Positions 42,979-52,176 are shown, counted from the stretch's first letter. The stretch is DNA of 64,000 nt from CANLBN01 sp034111645 (GCA_034111645.1 JAWUWW010000002.1:1-64000); one strand, 5' to 3'. Program-made: numbers and translations. Notes: generated by a model from the letters alone, not told the origin.

Positions 42979-44244
42979 ATGAGAGTATCGACATTAAGTA
43001 TTTATAATCTTGCTAACACAAGTATTGGTGATGCCAACCAAGCAATTGCGCGTACGCAAGAACAAATTTCAACGGGTAAGCGTATTTTAACAGCCGCAGA
43101 TGACCCTGTAGCTTCTACTCGTATACAACAATTAAACAGAAACATTGCCTCTACTGAGCAGTTTGGCCGCAATATTGATATTGCAGAAAATAATTTAGCA
43201 CTAGAAGAAACCACCTTAAACGGTGCCACAAATTTGTTGCAGCGAATGCAAGAACTAGCGGTACAAGCAGGTAATACCGCGGTCTTATCTCCAAGCGAAT
43301 ATAAATCGTTGGCCGATGAAGTGAATATTCGTCTCGATGAATTAGTCAGTATTGCCAACACACAAAATTCGAATGGCGATTATATCTTTGCGGGTTTTAA
43401 AAGTGATAGCCAACCTTTTACCGGCGATAGTATTAATGGTTATCAATTTAATGGCGACGAAGGTCAGCTAAGAATTAAAGTCGATCACAGCACCACTATC
43501 GCGAGTAACGATACGGCTAAAGCAATTTTTGTTGATGTACCCAGTTTTGAAAATAATGTTAAAACCTCAATCAATCCCAATAATCGCTCTAACCCAGCAA
43601 TATCTTTTTCTATGGGGAATATTGTTGATCAAGTTGTATATGACGAATTTTATCCAGAAGATATGGTTATCAAATTTAATGAAGATGCCGATATAGCTCC
43701 GCCAGGAAAAAACTTCACGGTTACCGAACGTTCAACGGGAAAAATTATTGAAGCCAATCGTCTTTTTACCTCGGGCGAAGTGTTAACTTATAACGGTATT
43801 GAACTGACCATTACTGGTAATCCGGCATCCGCAGATATTGGCGCGGGTTTAGCGGGCGATCAAGTTTTTATAGACTCTGCAGATACACAAGATGTTATAA
43901 CAACATTGCTGCGTTTTCGCGATGCACTAAACGGCTATGACGGCAGCCCAGAAGGTGTAGCTCGGTTAGAAGCCTCGGTAGGTTCAACGATTAATAATTT
44001 GCGTAATGCACAGGCTTCAATATCAGAAGTTGTCTCCTCAATTGGTGCAAGAAATAACGCATTACAAAGTACAAGAGACTTACACATAGATACTAATTTA
44101 TTATCCCGAGAATTATTATCAAACCTCAGCGATTTAGACTTTGCCGAAGCAGCAGGGCGCTTACAGTTAGAGTCATTTGTGCTGCAGGCTGCACAGGCAA
44201 GTTTTTTACGCGTGAGTGAATTGAGTTTAATTAATCAGTTGTAG
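42979..44244 (+). CDS. flgL: Hook-filament junction protein 3, FlgL
   Basis: FlgL forms the second junction layer on which flagellin assembles. The 421-residue protein starts MRVSTLSIYNLANTSIGDAN and has the conserved EQISTGKRILTAADDPVAST block (about 29-48) and LLQRMQELAVQAGN. It ends with DFAEAAGRLQLESFVLQAAQ followed by ASFLRVSELSLINQL. The length is within family range. The ribosome site CGGAGTGAG lies in the last degenerate repeat unit, so the repeat expansion runs right up to the translation signal. A repeat block starts some 30 bp after the stop. Confidence 0.94.
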   Translation: MRVSTLSIYNLANTSIGDANQAIARTQEQISTGKRILTAADDPVASTRIQQLNRNIASTEQFGRNIDIAENNLALEETTLNGATNLLQRMQELAVQAGNTAVLSPSEYKSLADEVNIRLDELVSIANTQNSNGDYIFAGFKSDSQPFTGDSINGYQFNGDEGQLRIKVDHSTTIASNDTAKAIFVDVPSFENNVKTSINPNNRSNPAISFSMGNIVDQVVYDEFYPEDMVIKFNEDADIAPPGKNFTVTERSTGKIIEANRLFTSGEVLTYNGIELTITGNPASADIGAGLAGDQVFIDSADTQDVITTLLRFRDALNGYDGSPEGVARLEASVGSTINNLRNAQASISEVVSSIGARNNALQSTRDLHIDTNLLSRELLSNLSDLDFAEAAGRLQLESFVLQAAQASFLRVSELSLINQL

Positions 44245-44274
44245 TAACATTATGCTAGAGCGCAGCGCATAAAA

Positions 44275-45045
44275 AGTAGGGGTTAGATTTTTAATTTCAA
44301 TTTTTAAAATCGCCTCGCCTAGGGGCGAGTGCATTTCTTTGTATTCATTTCTTTATATCATTAAAAATACAGTAAATTATTACTATGTTGGTCGGGGTCG
44401 CCTGGCGGCGATAAGTTCACGAGATGCCGGGGTCGCCCGGCAGCGACAAAAGATGTTTGCTTGCCCAAACCTCTCTTAACTCTAAAGGGTGCCTCGAATA
44501 AATAGGCCGTGGGCCCCAGAAACGATGTATGTGTAGATTAAATAATTTCGCCTATGGGCGAGTTACTTTCTTTATATGAGTAAATAAAGTAACCAAAGAA
44601 AACACATCCCAGATTCAAGCCCTTCGGGTACCTTCGCTTTCGATAAAAATAACAGGTCGGCTTTATGTCACGTCCATGTGACAAGACGCCTTAAGTCAAC
44701 GTCCTGTTGACTTACCCCATTATTTTTATCAACACTCAGCTTGAATAAAGGGAGCTCGTTCAAAAAAATATGGAGTCTTTGTATATCAACCCCCTTATAA
44801 ATCGCCTGAAATAAGTTAGTAATAACAGAGCAGAGCGAGCATTGTTTGAGTCCCAATTTTTGCATCGCAAAAATGGTCGAGTTGCGCAGCGGCTGTTATT
44901 GGTAACTTATTTTATGGTTTGCCGCAGGCCTTGGGCCCCAGGCACGATTCTTCAGGGGTGACGTTTAGAGTTAAGAGAGGTTTGGGCAAGCAAATCTTTC
45001 TTATCGCCGCCGGGCGACCCCGGCCAACATAATCATGATTTAACG
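44275..45045. repeat. Mosaic repeat block 2 (after flgL)
   Basis: The same repeat family as block 1, in the same orientation. The palindromic GC-rich terminus appears twice at the left (about 44395-44410 as GGTCGGGGTCGCCTGGC, and 44424-44440) and inverted at the right (about 45008-45024). Internal hairpins: TGTCAC/GTGACA at about 44666-44683, TTAAGTCAAC/GTTGACTTA at 44691-44714, and the 82-bp module at 44820-44901. The segment from about 44288 to 44400 is repeated at about 51180-51285 in block 4. The 935-bp gap (44245-45179) contains no gene other than the downstream operator. Confidence 0.85.
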
Positions 45046-45128
45046 TATGTCTTAAATGATATGAGCAATAAATAGAAACAAATGACTCAAACCCGACAAA
45101 ATAAGAACAATCAAAACATATCAATATG

Positions 45129-45143
45129 TAGCACTAAGTGCTA
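45129..45143. promoter_or_regulatory. Palindromic operator upstream of the HTH gene
   Basis: TAGCACTAAGTGCTA is a perfect 7-1-7 palindrome, 36 bp before the start codon of the small HTH gene. HigA/NadS-type antitoxins typically bind such a site to repress their own promoter. It may overlap the -10 region (TGCTATGCT). Confidence 0.6.
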
Positions 45144-45179
45144 TGCTTTTTGATGGCGTATTACTTGAGGTGGAGCATA

Positions 45180-45485
45180 ATGGATAAATCAATCTTAGAT
45201 ATGGTGCATGAAACAGCCCAAGACCTAAATGCTGCGGGAGTAATGAAAGAAACCACGTTGCGTGAGTTTGACGCCTTGTGCTTACCGCCAGTGGAACATT
45301 ATACCGCCGAACAAATCAAACGTATCCGATTGAAAAACTATGCCAGTCAAGGCGTGTTCGCTGCGCATCTGAATACAAGCATATCGACGGTGCAGAAGTG
45401 GGAGCAAGGCGCTAAAAAGCCTAACGGTCCTTCATTAAAGTTGCTAAATCTAGTGGCAGTAAAAGGCTTGCAGGTACTGGCTTAG
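45180..45485 (+). CDS. HigA/NadS-like HTH antitoxin, solitary
   Basis: The 101-residue protein, from the ATG at 45180 with GGTGGAG upstream, has an Xre-type helix-turn-helix: YTAEQIKRIRLKNYASQGVF then AAHLNTSISTVQKWEQGAKK (about 41-80), with the typical VQKWEQGxKxPxGPSLKLL ending. This is the pattern of antitoxins paired with RelE/HigB-like toxins. No toxin gene is found on either side; the flanks are repeat blocks 2 and 3. So it is an orphan antitoxin or stand-alone regulator, possibly brought in or left behind with the repeats. The upstream palindrome suggests autoregulation. Confidence 0.82.
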   Translation: MDKSILDMVHETAQDLNAAGVMKETTLREFDALCLPPVEHYTAEQIKRIRLKNYASQGVFAAHLNTSISTVQKWEQGAKKPNGPSLKLLNLVAVKGLQVLA

Positions 45486-45489
45486 TTAT

Positions 45490-45828
45490 AAGGATGCCGG
45501 ATCATTAAATGGCCGGAGTCACCAGGCCTCTCTGCTAATCTGCGATGGAATGACGGGCGTTAAGGATTAGTTAGAATAGTTTACTTTTGACTTTAATCCC
45601 CTTATAAATCGCCTGAAATCAGTGAGCAATAACAGAAAAAAGCGAGCATTGTCTGAGTCCCAATTTTTGCATCGCAAAAATGGTCGAGTTGCGCAGCGGC
45701 TGTTATTGGTAATTTATTTCATGGTTTGCCTCAGGCCGACTTGTTAGGGGTGCCCTTTAGAGTTAAGAGAGGTTTGGGCAAGCAAATCTTTCTTATCGCC
45801 GCCGGGCGACCCCGGCATCTCTGCTCTC
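45490..45828. repeat. Mosaic repeat block 3 (short)
   Basis: The shortest block, filling the 343-bp gap between the HTH gene and the FliT-like gene. A degenerate left terminus (GCCGGATCATTAAATGGCCGG, about 45494) is followed by the 82-bp CAATAACAG/CTGTTATTG module (45627-45708), AAGAGAGGTTTGGGCAAGC (about 45764-45782), and the inverted GC-rich terminus (about 45803-45820), which runs into the 3' end of the FliT-like gene. Confidence 0.82.
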
Positions 45829-46116
45829 CTACTTATAAAACGAAGTCTTTTTAGAACTTCTTTTCAACTCAAGTAGTGCCTTACTTATATTCTCTTTGTT
45901 TGCCTTCGATAGTGCTAACACTTCCTCGTTAAGACCCACAATTTCTTTAAGAATTTCAGCGTCTGCTGCATTTTCGGCTAACGGATTTTTTGTAATCTCG
46001 GCAATAATTTTTTCACGCTGTTGTTCGCAATCAGCCAGTGCCTCCCATTCATCTTGTTGGGCGTGAGTTAGCATCTTTTGTGTTAGTTCAAGTAGATCGG
46101 TATAAGAGTTTTTCAT
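45829..46116 (-). CDS. FliT-like flagellar chaperone, copy 1
   Basis: The 95-residue helical protein resembles FliT: a long N-terminal helix (SYTDLLELTQKMLTHAQQDE), EWEALADCEQQREKIIAEI (about 18-36), and a hydrophilic, Lys-rich end. FliT binds the filament cap FliD, and in some bacteria the flagellar master regulator. It lies between repeat block 3 and the first flagellin, transcribed leftward, away from fliC. A second FliT-like gene is at 58860. Such short helical proteins are weakly conserved, so the call rests on pattern and place. Confidence 0.65.
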   Translation of the reverse strand: MKNSYTDLLELTQKMLTHAQQDEWEALADCEQQREKIIAEITKNPLAENAADAEILKEIVGLNEEVLALSKANKENISKALLELKRSSKKTSFYK

Positions 46117-46288
46117 GATTATGGTCTTGTGGTTATGACTAGTTGTTGTGGCTAGTACTGATACTAATAGTTATACCTGGTTTAAAAGCGGCAAGGAGTT
46201 GCAGGTTTACATTGCCGGAAGCAAAAATAACGCGATAAAAATAACATTTTTAGGCGTGCAAGCCAAGTAAATAGGAATTTTTTAAAAT

Positions 46289-46304
46289 TGGCACGGTGGT
46301 TGCA
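46289..46304 (+). promoter_or_regulatory. Sigma-54 promoter for flagellin gene 1
   Basis: TGGCAC-N5-TTGCA matches the -24/-12 consensus perfectly. It lies 235 bp before the fliC1 start, implying a long leader, in the 422-bp gap 46117-46538. The rest of the gap is AT-rich, with GTTGATAA repeats between about 46430 and 46480 and no gene. Confidence 0.85.
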
Positions 46305-46538
46305 AATATGAAAGTGTAAAGAACAAAACTGTCAACAACAGTCAAGTGAATAGTCAATCAGTTAATAGTAAAAAGGTGTACAAAAAATACTTTTTACCGT
46401 CGATTTTTTTCACTGTTTTGCTAGCAAAGTTTATCAACAAGTTTGATTAAGTTGATAAAGATGTTGATAAACATTTTGTTAAAAAATAAATCCAAAATTT
46501 TGGATCCAATAGATTAAATATATAAATAGGAGTCTATT

Positions 46539-48290
46539 ATGGCTTTAGTTATCAATACAAACGTTGCTTCTCTGAACGCACAACGTCAGCTACTGAACTC
46601 TGGTAATGATCTTGATCAAGCCTCAGAGCGCCTAGCTTCTGGACGACGTGTCAATAACGCCGCAGACGATGCTGCAGGTTTGGCAATTGCTAACCGATTA
46701 ACCTCTCAAATTAGAGGTCTTGGCCAAGCGATCCGAAATGCTAACGACGGAATCTCTCTTATTCAAACCGCCGAGGGTGCTTTGGGTGAGACAACAAATA
46801 TCTTACAGCGAATTCGCGAACTGTCTATCCAGGCAGCGAATGGTATCTTTTCAGACGCCGATCGCGGCACGCTCGATGCCGAAGTGCAACAGTTAAAGCA
46901 AGAGCTCGACCGAATTGCATCTTCAACCACGTTTAACGGCCAGCCGATACTCGATGGCAGCTTAGGAGCTGTTACCTTACAGGCGGGCTCTGAGGCTACA
47001 GATACTATCGACTTAAATATTGCCGCCGTTGATACCAAAGCTCTGGGTGGTCAAAACACGGGTGATGTTATTGGATCAACAGTAACGGGTGCGAATGCTG
47101 CAGCAGCATTAGGTAGCTTAACTGCGATCACACAAGCAGCAGCTGCCACAACATTTTCAATTAACCAGCAAGCGGTAGGCGATCTGTCTGGATCTTTAAA
47201 TGTTGGTGATGCATTAGCGACAATCAATTCAAATGTCTCGGGTGTCGAGACTACAGCCTTTGTTGAAATGGTTGCAACTAATGTGGGTAACGGTATTGTC
47301 CGGGGAACCGACGTCGTCACCATTACATTAGATTTACAAGATGGAACGACCAATATTTTAGAAATTGCGAATACGGGCAGCCTAGAACAATTTGCAGATC
47401 GTGTTAATGAAGTCAGTGGCGACTCTTTAAGAGCCACCATTAATGAAGATGGTCGCTTGGTCTTACAAAGTGATGTGGCTGCATTTGTCACCATAGGCAA
47501 TGGATCTGGTACAGTAGCAGAAAGCGCAACAGGCTTAGTAACGGCTGATTTGGCGCAAGCATTTCAGTTATCCTTTGAGGCAACGGCTGATGATGTAACA
47601 TCTGTTGATTTAACCATCGGAGCAACTATTAATGATGGCTCTTTGGGCTTAAATGCTCGTACAGCAGGCGATATTACTGGTTTAACGATATCTACCACTG
47701 CAGCGTTAGATTTAGATGCAGGGGCACTACAAATAAATGGTGTTGAAATTGGTGTTATTACCGGTGGTGTTGCTACTGCCGCAGGTAATGCGACGACTAT
47801 TGCAGCAGCTATCAATCTGCTCTCTGGTGAGCATGGCGTTGTTGCTACGGCAACGGGAGCGGTATTGTCACTTAATTCAATCTCGGGTGATGAGATCCAA
47901 ATCTTACAAAACAGTACCATTGCCCTAGCAGATACCGGTTTGATCAATACCAATATCTCCGAAAATCAGGGCGATACGGTCTCGAGTATTTCGATTACTA
48001 CCGCAGTTGGCGCGCGCAACGCATTGAATATTGTTGATGTGGCACTTGAGGAGATTAATGCGATTAGGGCTGACTTAGGTGCGATTAATAACCGACTCGA
48101 TTTTACCATCAGCAACTTATCGAACGTGGTTGAAAACACCTCAGCATCGCGCTCACGTATTCTTGATGCCGATTTTGCCGCCGAATCAGCTGCATTAAGC
48201 AGGGCCCAGGTACTCCAGCAGGCGTCTCAGGCGATTCTTGCTCAGGCTAATGCCCGACCACAGCAGGTGCTTCAGCTTTTACAGAACTAA
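46539..48290 (+). CDS. fliC: Flagellin 1 (FliC-type)
   Basis: The 583-residue filament protein has the conserved N-terminal D0/D1 region (MALVINTNVASLNAQRQLLN, ADDAAGLAIANRLTSQIRGL, QTAEGALGETTNILQRIREL; about 1-170) and C-terminal D1/D0 (LDFTISNLSNVVENTSASRS, ILDADFAAESAALSRAQVLQ, then QASQAILAQANARPQQVLQLL; about 500-583). The middle (about 175-490) is Thr/Ala/Asn-rich and differs strongly from flagellin 2, while the ends are similar. This is longer than many Pseudomonas-type flagellins (400-500). Unlike the usual sigma-28 arrangement, a perfect sigma-54 site lies upstream. Confidence 0.96.
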   Translation: MALVINTNVASLNAQRQLLNSGNDLDQASERLASGRRVNNAADDAAGLAIANRLTSQIRGLGQAIRNANDGISLIQTAEGALGETTNILQRIRELSIQAANGIFSDADRGTLDAEVQQLKQELDRIASSTTFNGQPILDGSLGAVTLQAGSEATDTIDLNIAAVDTKALGGQNTGDVIGSTVTGANAAAALGSLTAITQAAAATTFSINQQAVGDLSGSLNVGDALATINSNVSGVETTAFVEMVATNVGNGIVRGTDVVTITLDLQDGTTNILEIANTGSLEQFADRVNEVSGDSLRATINEDGRLVLQSDVAAFVTIGNGSGTVAESATGLVTADLAQAFQLSFEATADDVTSVDLTIGATINDGSLGLNARTAGDITGLTISTTAALDLDAGALQINGVEIGVITGGVATAAGNATTIAAAINLLSGEHGVVATATGAVLSLNSISGDEIQILQNSTIALADTGLINTNISENQGDTVSSISITTAVGARNALNIVDVALEEINAIRADLGAINNRLDFTISNLSNVVENTSASRSRILDADFAAESAALSRAQVLQQASQAILAQANARPQQVLQLLQN

Positions 48291-48333
48291 TTTTAAGCAT
48301 CAATCTTTAACTGAGGGCTTAAAAATCAACAAA

Positions 48334-48366
48334 ACAGTAATAACTTGAGTTTATTACTGTTTTTTT
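48334..48366 (+). terminator. Rho-independent terminator after flagellin 1
   Basis: ACAGTAATAA (48334-48343) pairs perfectly with TTATTACTGT (48351-48360) around a 7-base loop and is followed by six to seven T. It lies 44 bp after the stop codon. Confidence 0.92.
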
Positions 48367-48421
48367 ATGCCTTTTAAGAATAATTTTATTGGTTTCTTAT
48401 AATATTTTGTTTTTTTATGTA

Positions 48422-48448
48422 TAAAAAAAGTCAAAATGTTGTCAATAA
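48422..48448 (+). promoter_or_regulatory. Probable sigma-28 promoter for flagellin gene 2
   Basis: TAAAAAAA-N11-GTCAATAA has the exact spacing and a partial match to TAAAGTTT-N11-GCCGATAA. It lies 195 bp before the second flagellin gene, in the 352-bp gap behind the terminator of the first. No sigma-54 motif is seen here. Confidence 0.45.
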
Positions 48449-48642
48449 AAATAAATACTTCAATAAAAACAATAGCTTATTGATTTCCCTAACAACTCCC
48501 CCGATAAACCCCACAACTATTTAGTATTAAAGATCATCTCGCTCTAGTCGATATCACTGACAAGACATTAGAAATTTAATTTCGATGTATTATCAGTCGG
48601 CTTATTTAGTCGGCGCTCATTTAACTATGTTAGGAGTTCATC

Positions 48643-50379
48643 ATGAGTTTAGTCGTAAACACAAATATCGCATCAATCAATGCACAGCGTCAGCTTTCAA
48701 GCAGCGGCATGGCATTAGACCAAGCCAGTGAGCGTCTAGCTTCTGGTAAACGCATTAACTCTGCAGCGGATGATGCCGCAGGTCTTGCTATTTCAAACCG
48801 TCAAACATCACAGATACGTGGTCTAGACCAAGCCATTCGTAACGCCAACGATGGTATATCGTTGATACAAACCGCTGAGGGTGCACTTGATGCAACCACC
48901 AATATCTTACAGCGTATTCGTGAGCTATCGGTTCAATCAGCGAATGGTATCTACTCAGATAATGACCGTTCAACACTAAACGCAGAGGTCGAGCAGCTAA
49001 CCGCTGAGCTAGATCGTATTGCAGATTCAACAACCTTTAACGGCCAGAAAATACTCGATGGCAGCTTAGGCACACTAACACTTCACGTGGGGTCAGAATC
49101 TGGCGATACGATTGATCTAAATGTTCAAGGTTTTAGTGCAGCAGCATTAGGTGGATCAGGGGGTGATGTGGTTGGTACTGCCTCAACAGCAGGTATCTCT
49201 TCCTTCACTGCTCTAACAGGAACCACTAATACAACATTAAGTATTAACGATACTAACATCCCAACTTTAGCAGGTCTTACTACAACTAATCAGATTGTTA
49301 ACACCATTAATGCAGCATTAGAAGGAAAAGGAGCTGAGGTAGGGACTAGTGTATCAGTAGAAGGTACATCTGTTGGTACCGGCCGATTAGTTGCAGGCAC
49401 CGATACACTGACCATTACGGTTGAGGATGGCAATAGTGCTGCACAGACTTACATAATAACTGGTACGGACAGTTTAGATGAGCTCGTTGCTAAAATTAAT
49501 GAAGATACAAGCATTTCGGCGAGCCTAAATGATGAAGGTCGTTTAGTATTATCGCAAGAAGGGATTGAATCAATTCAGGTTGCTGCTAGTGCTGGCGGAC
49601 TTACTGGTAGTGGTTTAGCTGCTGCTACCACACAATTCGGCCTATCTATAACAGATACTTCTGCCGAAAAAGTTGGTATTAAAGTTGAAGGAGATAGTCT
49701 CGCTGCTGCAGTTCTTATTAATACTGCAGGTCTAAATGTGCAGGATGATAACGGTACAACTCAGGGTGTGGCAGTTGCTGCCGGCGCCAACTTAGACGGC
49801 GACTTAGTGATCAACGGAGTTGACGTTGGCGCTATTGCTGCTGGTACTGCTGCTGCTGTTAGTAAGGCTGCCAATACGATTAATGCAATCAATGCAATAT
49901 CGGACCAAACAGGTGTTGTTGCCTCTGCAGGTTCAATTACAAGTAGTATTGCCTTAAGATCAGCATCTGGTGATCCGATTAAACTTGAGGCAGGCAATGC
50001 ATTAACTGCTGCTACCGCTTTCACAGCATTCGGTCTTAAGATGCAAAATGATTCTGAGGGTGCAGGGTCTGTTGCTAGTATCGATATTACGACGCAAGCA
50101 GGTGCTACTAAGGCCATTGATATCGTCGATTCGGCTCTTGAGCAAATTAACAGCCAGCGAGCAGATTTGGGTGCGATTAATAACCGCCTCGACTTTACGG
50201 TGTCTAACTTGTCTAACGTGTCTGAGAATACCTCGGCGGCCCGTTCGCGAATTCTCGATGCTGACTTTGCTAGTGAAACAGCAGAGTTGAGTAAGGCTCA
50301 GGTACTTCAACAGGCGTCTCAGGCCATCTTGGCTCAGGCAAATGCGCGTCCACAGCAGGTGTTATCACTACTTAACTAA
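48643..50379 (+). CDS. fliC: Flagellin 2 (FliC-type paralogue)
   Basis: A 578-residue flagellin with ends almost the same as flagellin 1 (MSLVVNTNIASINAQRQLSS; C-terminal SRILDADFASETAELSKAQV, then LQQASQAILAQANARPQQVLSLL) but a diverged middle (about 175-480). The two genes are tandem copies from an old duplication. The start is ATG with TTAGGAGTT as a strong ribosome site. flaG follows 102 bp downstream and may share the transcript. Possible roles for paralogues are a mixed filament or different expression levels; the sequence does not decide. Confidence 0.96.
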   Translation: MSLVVNTNIASINAQRQLSSSGMALDQASERLASGKRINSAADDAAGLAISNRQTSQIRGLDQAIRNANDGISLIQTAEGALDATTNILQRIRELSVQSANGIYSDNDRSTLNAEVEQLTAELDRIADSTTFNGQKILDGSLGTLTLHVGSESGDTIDLNVQGFSAAALGGSGGDVVGTASTAGISSFTALTGTTNTTLSINDTNIPTLAGLTTTNQIVNTINAALEGKGAEVGTSVSVEGTSVGTGRLVAGTDTLTITVEDGNSAAQTYIITGTDSLDELVAKINEDTSISASLNDEGRLVLSQEGIESIQVAASAGGLTGSGLAAATTQFGLSITDTSAEKVGIKVEGDSLAAAVLINTAGLNVQDDNGTTQGVAVAAGANLDGDLVINGVDVGAIAAGTAAAVSKAANTINAINAISDQTGVVASAGSITSSIALRSASGDPIKLEAGNALTAATAFTAFGLKMQNDSEGAGSVASIDITTQAGATKAIDIVDSALEQINSQRADLGAINNRLDFTVSNLSNVSENTSAARSRILDADFASETAELSKAQVLQQASQAILAQANARPQQVLSLLN

Positions 50380-50481
50380 TAGCTTAACTAATTACTAAAT
50401 TAGATTGATTAAGACTATTAACTTAGGAATGGAGTACTTTATAATTAAAGTCTCCATTGCAAAAGCAAGAGGTAACAACCC

Positions 50482-50922
50482 ATGAACGAAGTAAATATGT
50501 CACAATTAGCCCCTATGGTTACTAGTGCTGCTTCTTCACAGGGTATCACTACAGCAAGATCATTATCGCCACAAGGCGGTAATACATTGCCGGTAAAGGA
50601 GCAATCGGCACCTGAGCAAGTCGCGAATGTCTCGATGGTTGAGACAATCAATAAAACCGATGAGGCAAAGAGAATAGAAAGTGCTAAGGAGAAAGCTACT
50701 CTAACCGTAGAGACATCCGTCACCGAGATTAACGAGTATGTTCAATCTGTTCAACGCGATTTGCAATTTTTCGTTGATGAAGATTCAGGGGTCACAGTTG
50801 TACGTGTACGTGATAAAGAGACAGGTGATCTAATTCGCCAGATACCAGAGGATATATTTCTGAATTTGGCGCAAAAGTTAAAAGAAGACAATACGTTGAA
50901 CTTATTGAATGCTTATGGTTAA
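50482..50922 (+). CDS. flaG: FlaG family protein
   Basis: The 146-residue protein has a polar, disordered N-terminal half and a conserved C-terminal FlaG domain (about 75-146: VTEINEYVQSVQRDLQFFVD, DSGVTVVRVRDKETGDLIRQ, IPEDIFLNLAQKL). FlaG proteins affect filament length and stability and are usually placed between flagellin and fliD, as here. ATG start with AAGAGG upstream. A clear terminator follows 20 bp beyond the stop. Confidence 0.92.
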   Translation: MNEVNMSQLAPMVTSAASSQGITTARSLSPQGGNTLPVKEQSAPEQVANVSMVETINKTDEAKRIESAKEKATLTVETSVTEINEYVQSVQRDLQFFVDEDSGVTVVRVRDKETGDLIRQIPEDIFLNLAQKLKEDNTLNLLNAYG

Positions 50923-50943
50923 AATAAGATAGATGTATAACCC

Positions 50944-50973
50944 AAAAAGGCGCATTTTATGCGCCTTTTTTTA
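50944..50973 (+). terminator. Rho-independent terminator after flaG
   Basis: AAAAAGGCGCAT (50944-50955) pairs with ATGCGCCTTTTT (50959-50970) around a TTT loop, and the T-run continues. The stem is GC-rich in its centre, making a strong terminator that closes the fliC2-flaG unit. Confidence 0.92.
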
Positions 50974-51039
50974 TGTATTTTTTTTGTGATCAAAGCGTAA
51001 GCAATAGCGTTAAGTTAGTATGGTTTGCATCGATTTATT

Positions 51040-52020
51040 CCTTCTCGTCATTCCCGCGTATGAGGGAATCTCTCCGAAGTATGTCACTGTTGTCATCATG
51101 GATAGGGCACGCTCTTACTTTGTAATTCACCTTGTGCGTGGGTTGCCGGGGTCGCCCGGCGGCGATAAAAAGTAGGGGTTAAATTTTTAATTTCAATTTC
51201 TTAAATCGCCTAGGGCGAGTGAATTTCTTTGTATTCATTTCTTTATATCATTAAAAATACAGTAAATCATTACTGTGTTGGCCGGGGTCGCCCGGCATGC
51301 GATAAGAAAGATTTGCTTGCCCAAACCTCTCTTAACTCTAAAGGGCCCCCCAGATAAAACGGCCTGCGGCAAACCATAAAATAAGTTACCAATAACAGCC
51401 GCTGCGCAACTCGACCATTTTTGCGATGCAAAAATTGGGACTCAGACATTGCTCGCTTTTTTCTGTTATTGCTTACTGATTTCAGGCGATTTATAAGGGG
51501 GTCTAGAATCAAAAGACATTTTTTTAGATCACTGAGTTAAATTGTCCCTTTATTCAAGCTGAGTGTTGATAAAAATAATGGGTTAAGTCAACAGGACGTT
51601 GACTTAAGGCGTCTTGTCACAGGGATGTGACATAAAGCCGACCTGTTATTTTTATCAAAAGCGATGGCACCCGCAGGGCTTGAATGTGGGATGTACTTTC
51701 GACCGCCAAGGATGGTGGAAGTGCTGGTAATGCAGGAGCAATTACCAGTACTTTGGTTCGTATCGCTGCTCATACAAAGAAATGATCTCGCCCATAGGCG
51801 AAATTATTTAATCTACACATATATAGTGCCTGGGCCCCAAGGCCCTCGGCAAACCATGAAATAAGTTACCAATAACAGCCGCTGCGCAACTCGACCATTT
51901 TTGCCATGCAAAAATTGGGACTCAGACAATGCTCGCTCTTTTCTGTTATTGCTAACTGATTTCAGGCGATTTCTAAGGGGATTTAAAGTCAAAAGACAAG
52001 ATTAAGGCACCTTGTCACAG
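51040..52020. repeat. Mosaic repeat block 4 (between flaG and fliD)
   Basis: The largest block. It opens with a REP-like CGTCATTCCCGCGTATGAGG (about 51049), then GC-rich termini at about 51144-51160 and 51280-51297 (both GCCGGGGTCGCCCGGC). Inverted relative to blocks 1-3 are two 82-bp modules (51390-51471 and 51870-51951) and, between them, the paired hairpins with GTTAAGTCAAC/GTTGACTTAA (about 51584-51607) and TGTCAC/GTGACA (about 51615-51632). It therefore looks like two or more insertions stacked together. It fills most of the 1378-bp gap 50923-52300; short open frames inside are not genes. Confidence 0.85.
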
Positions 52021-52149
52021 GGAGCTTAAATCAAACGACACGATCACCAAACTTGGCGTGAAAATTGTATGTTTTATATTTGATAAGGCGATGAACAATC
52101 GTCAAAATAGGTTGAAACATAAATTGAATAAAATTTAGTCAGTTTATAC

Positions 52150-52176
52150 TAATGTTTTATAATTGTTGGCCGATAA
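52150..52176 (+). promoter_or_regulatory. Sigma-28 promoter for fliD
   Basis: TAATGTTT-N11-GCCGATAA matches the sigma-28 consensus at 15 of 16 positions with the correct spacing, about 125 bp upstream of the fliD start. Confidence 0.82.

Noticed and set aside
44668..45124. Leftward open frames in repeat block 2
   Set aside because: Both are made of repeat modules and terminate at differing places in sister copies; no protein family is apparent.
46763..50310. Long open frames opposite the flagellin genes
   Set aside because: They are shadows caused by the codon use of the Ala/Thr/Asn-rich flagellins; no ribosome sites or families.
51270..51864. Several short open frames in repeat block 4, including one containing FLHRKNGRVAQRLL
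   Set aside because: This peptide comes from the 82-bp palindromic module and recurs wherever that module does; it is a translation of repeat DNA rather than a gene.
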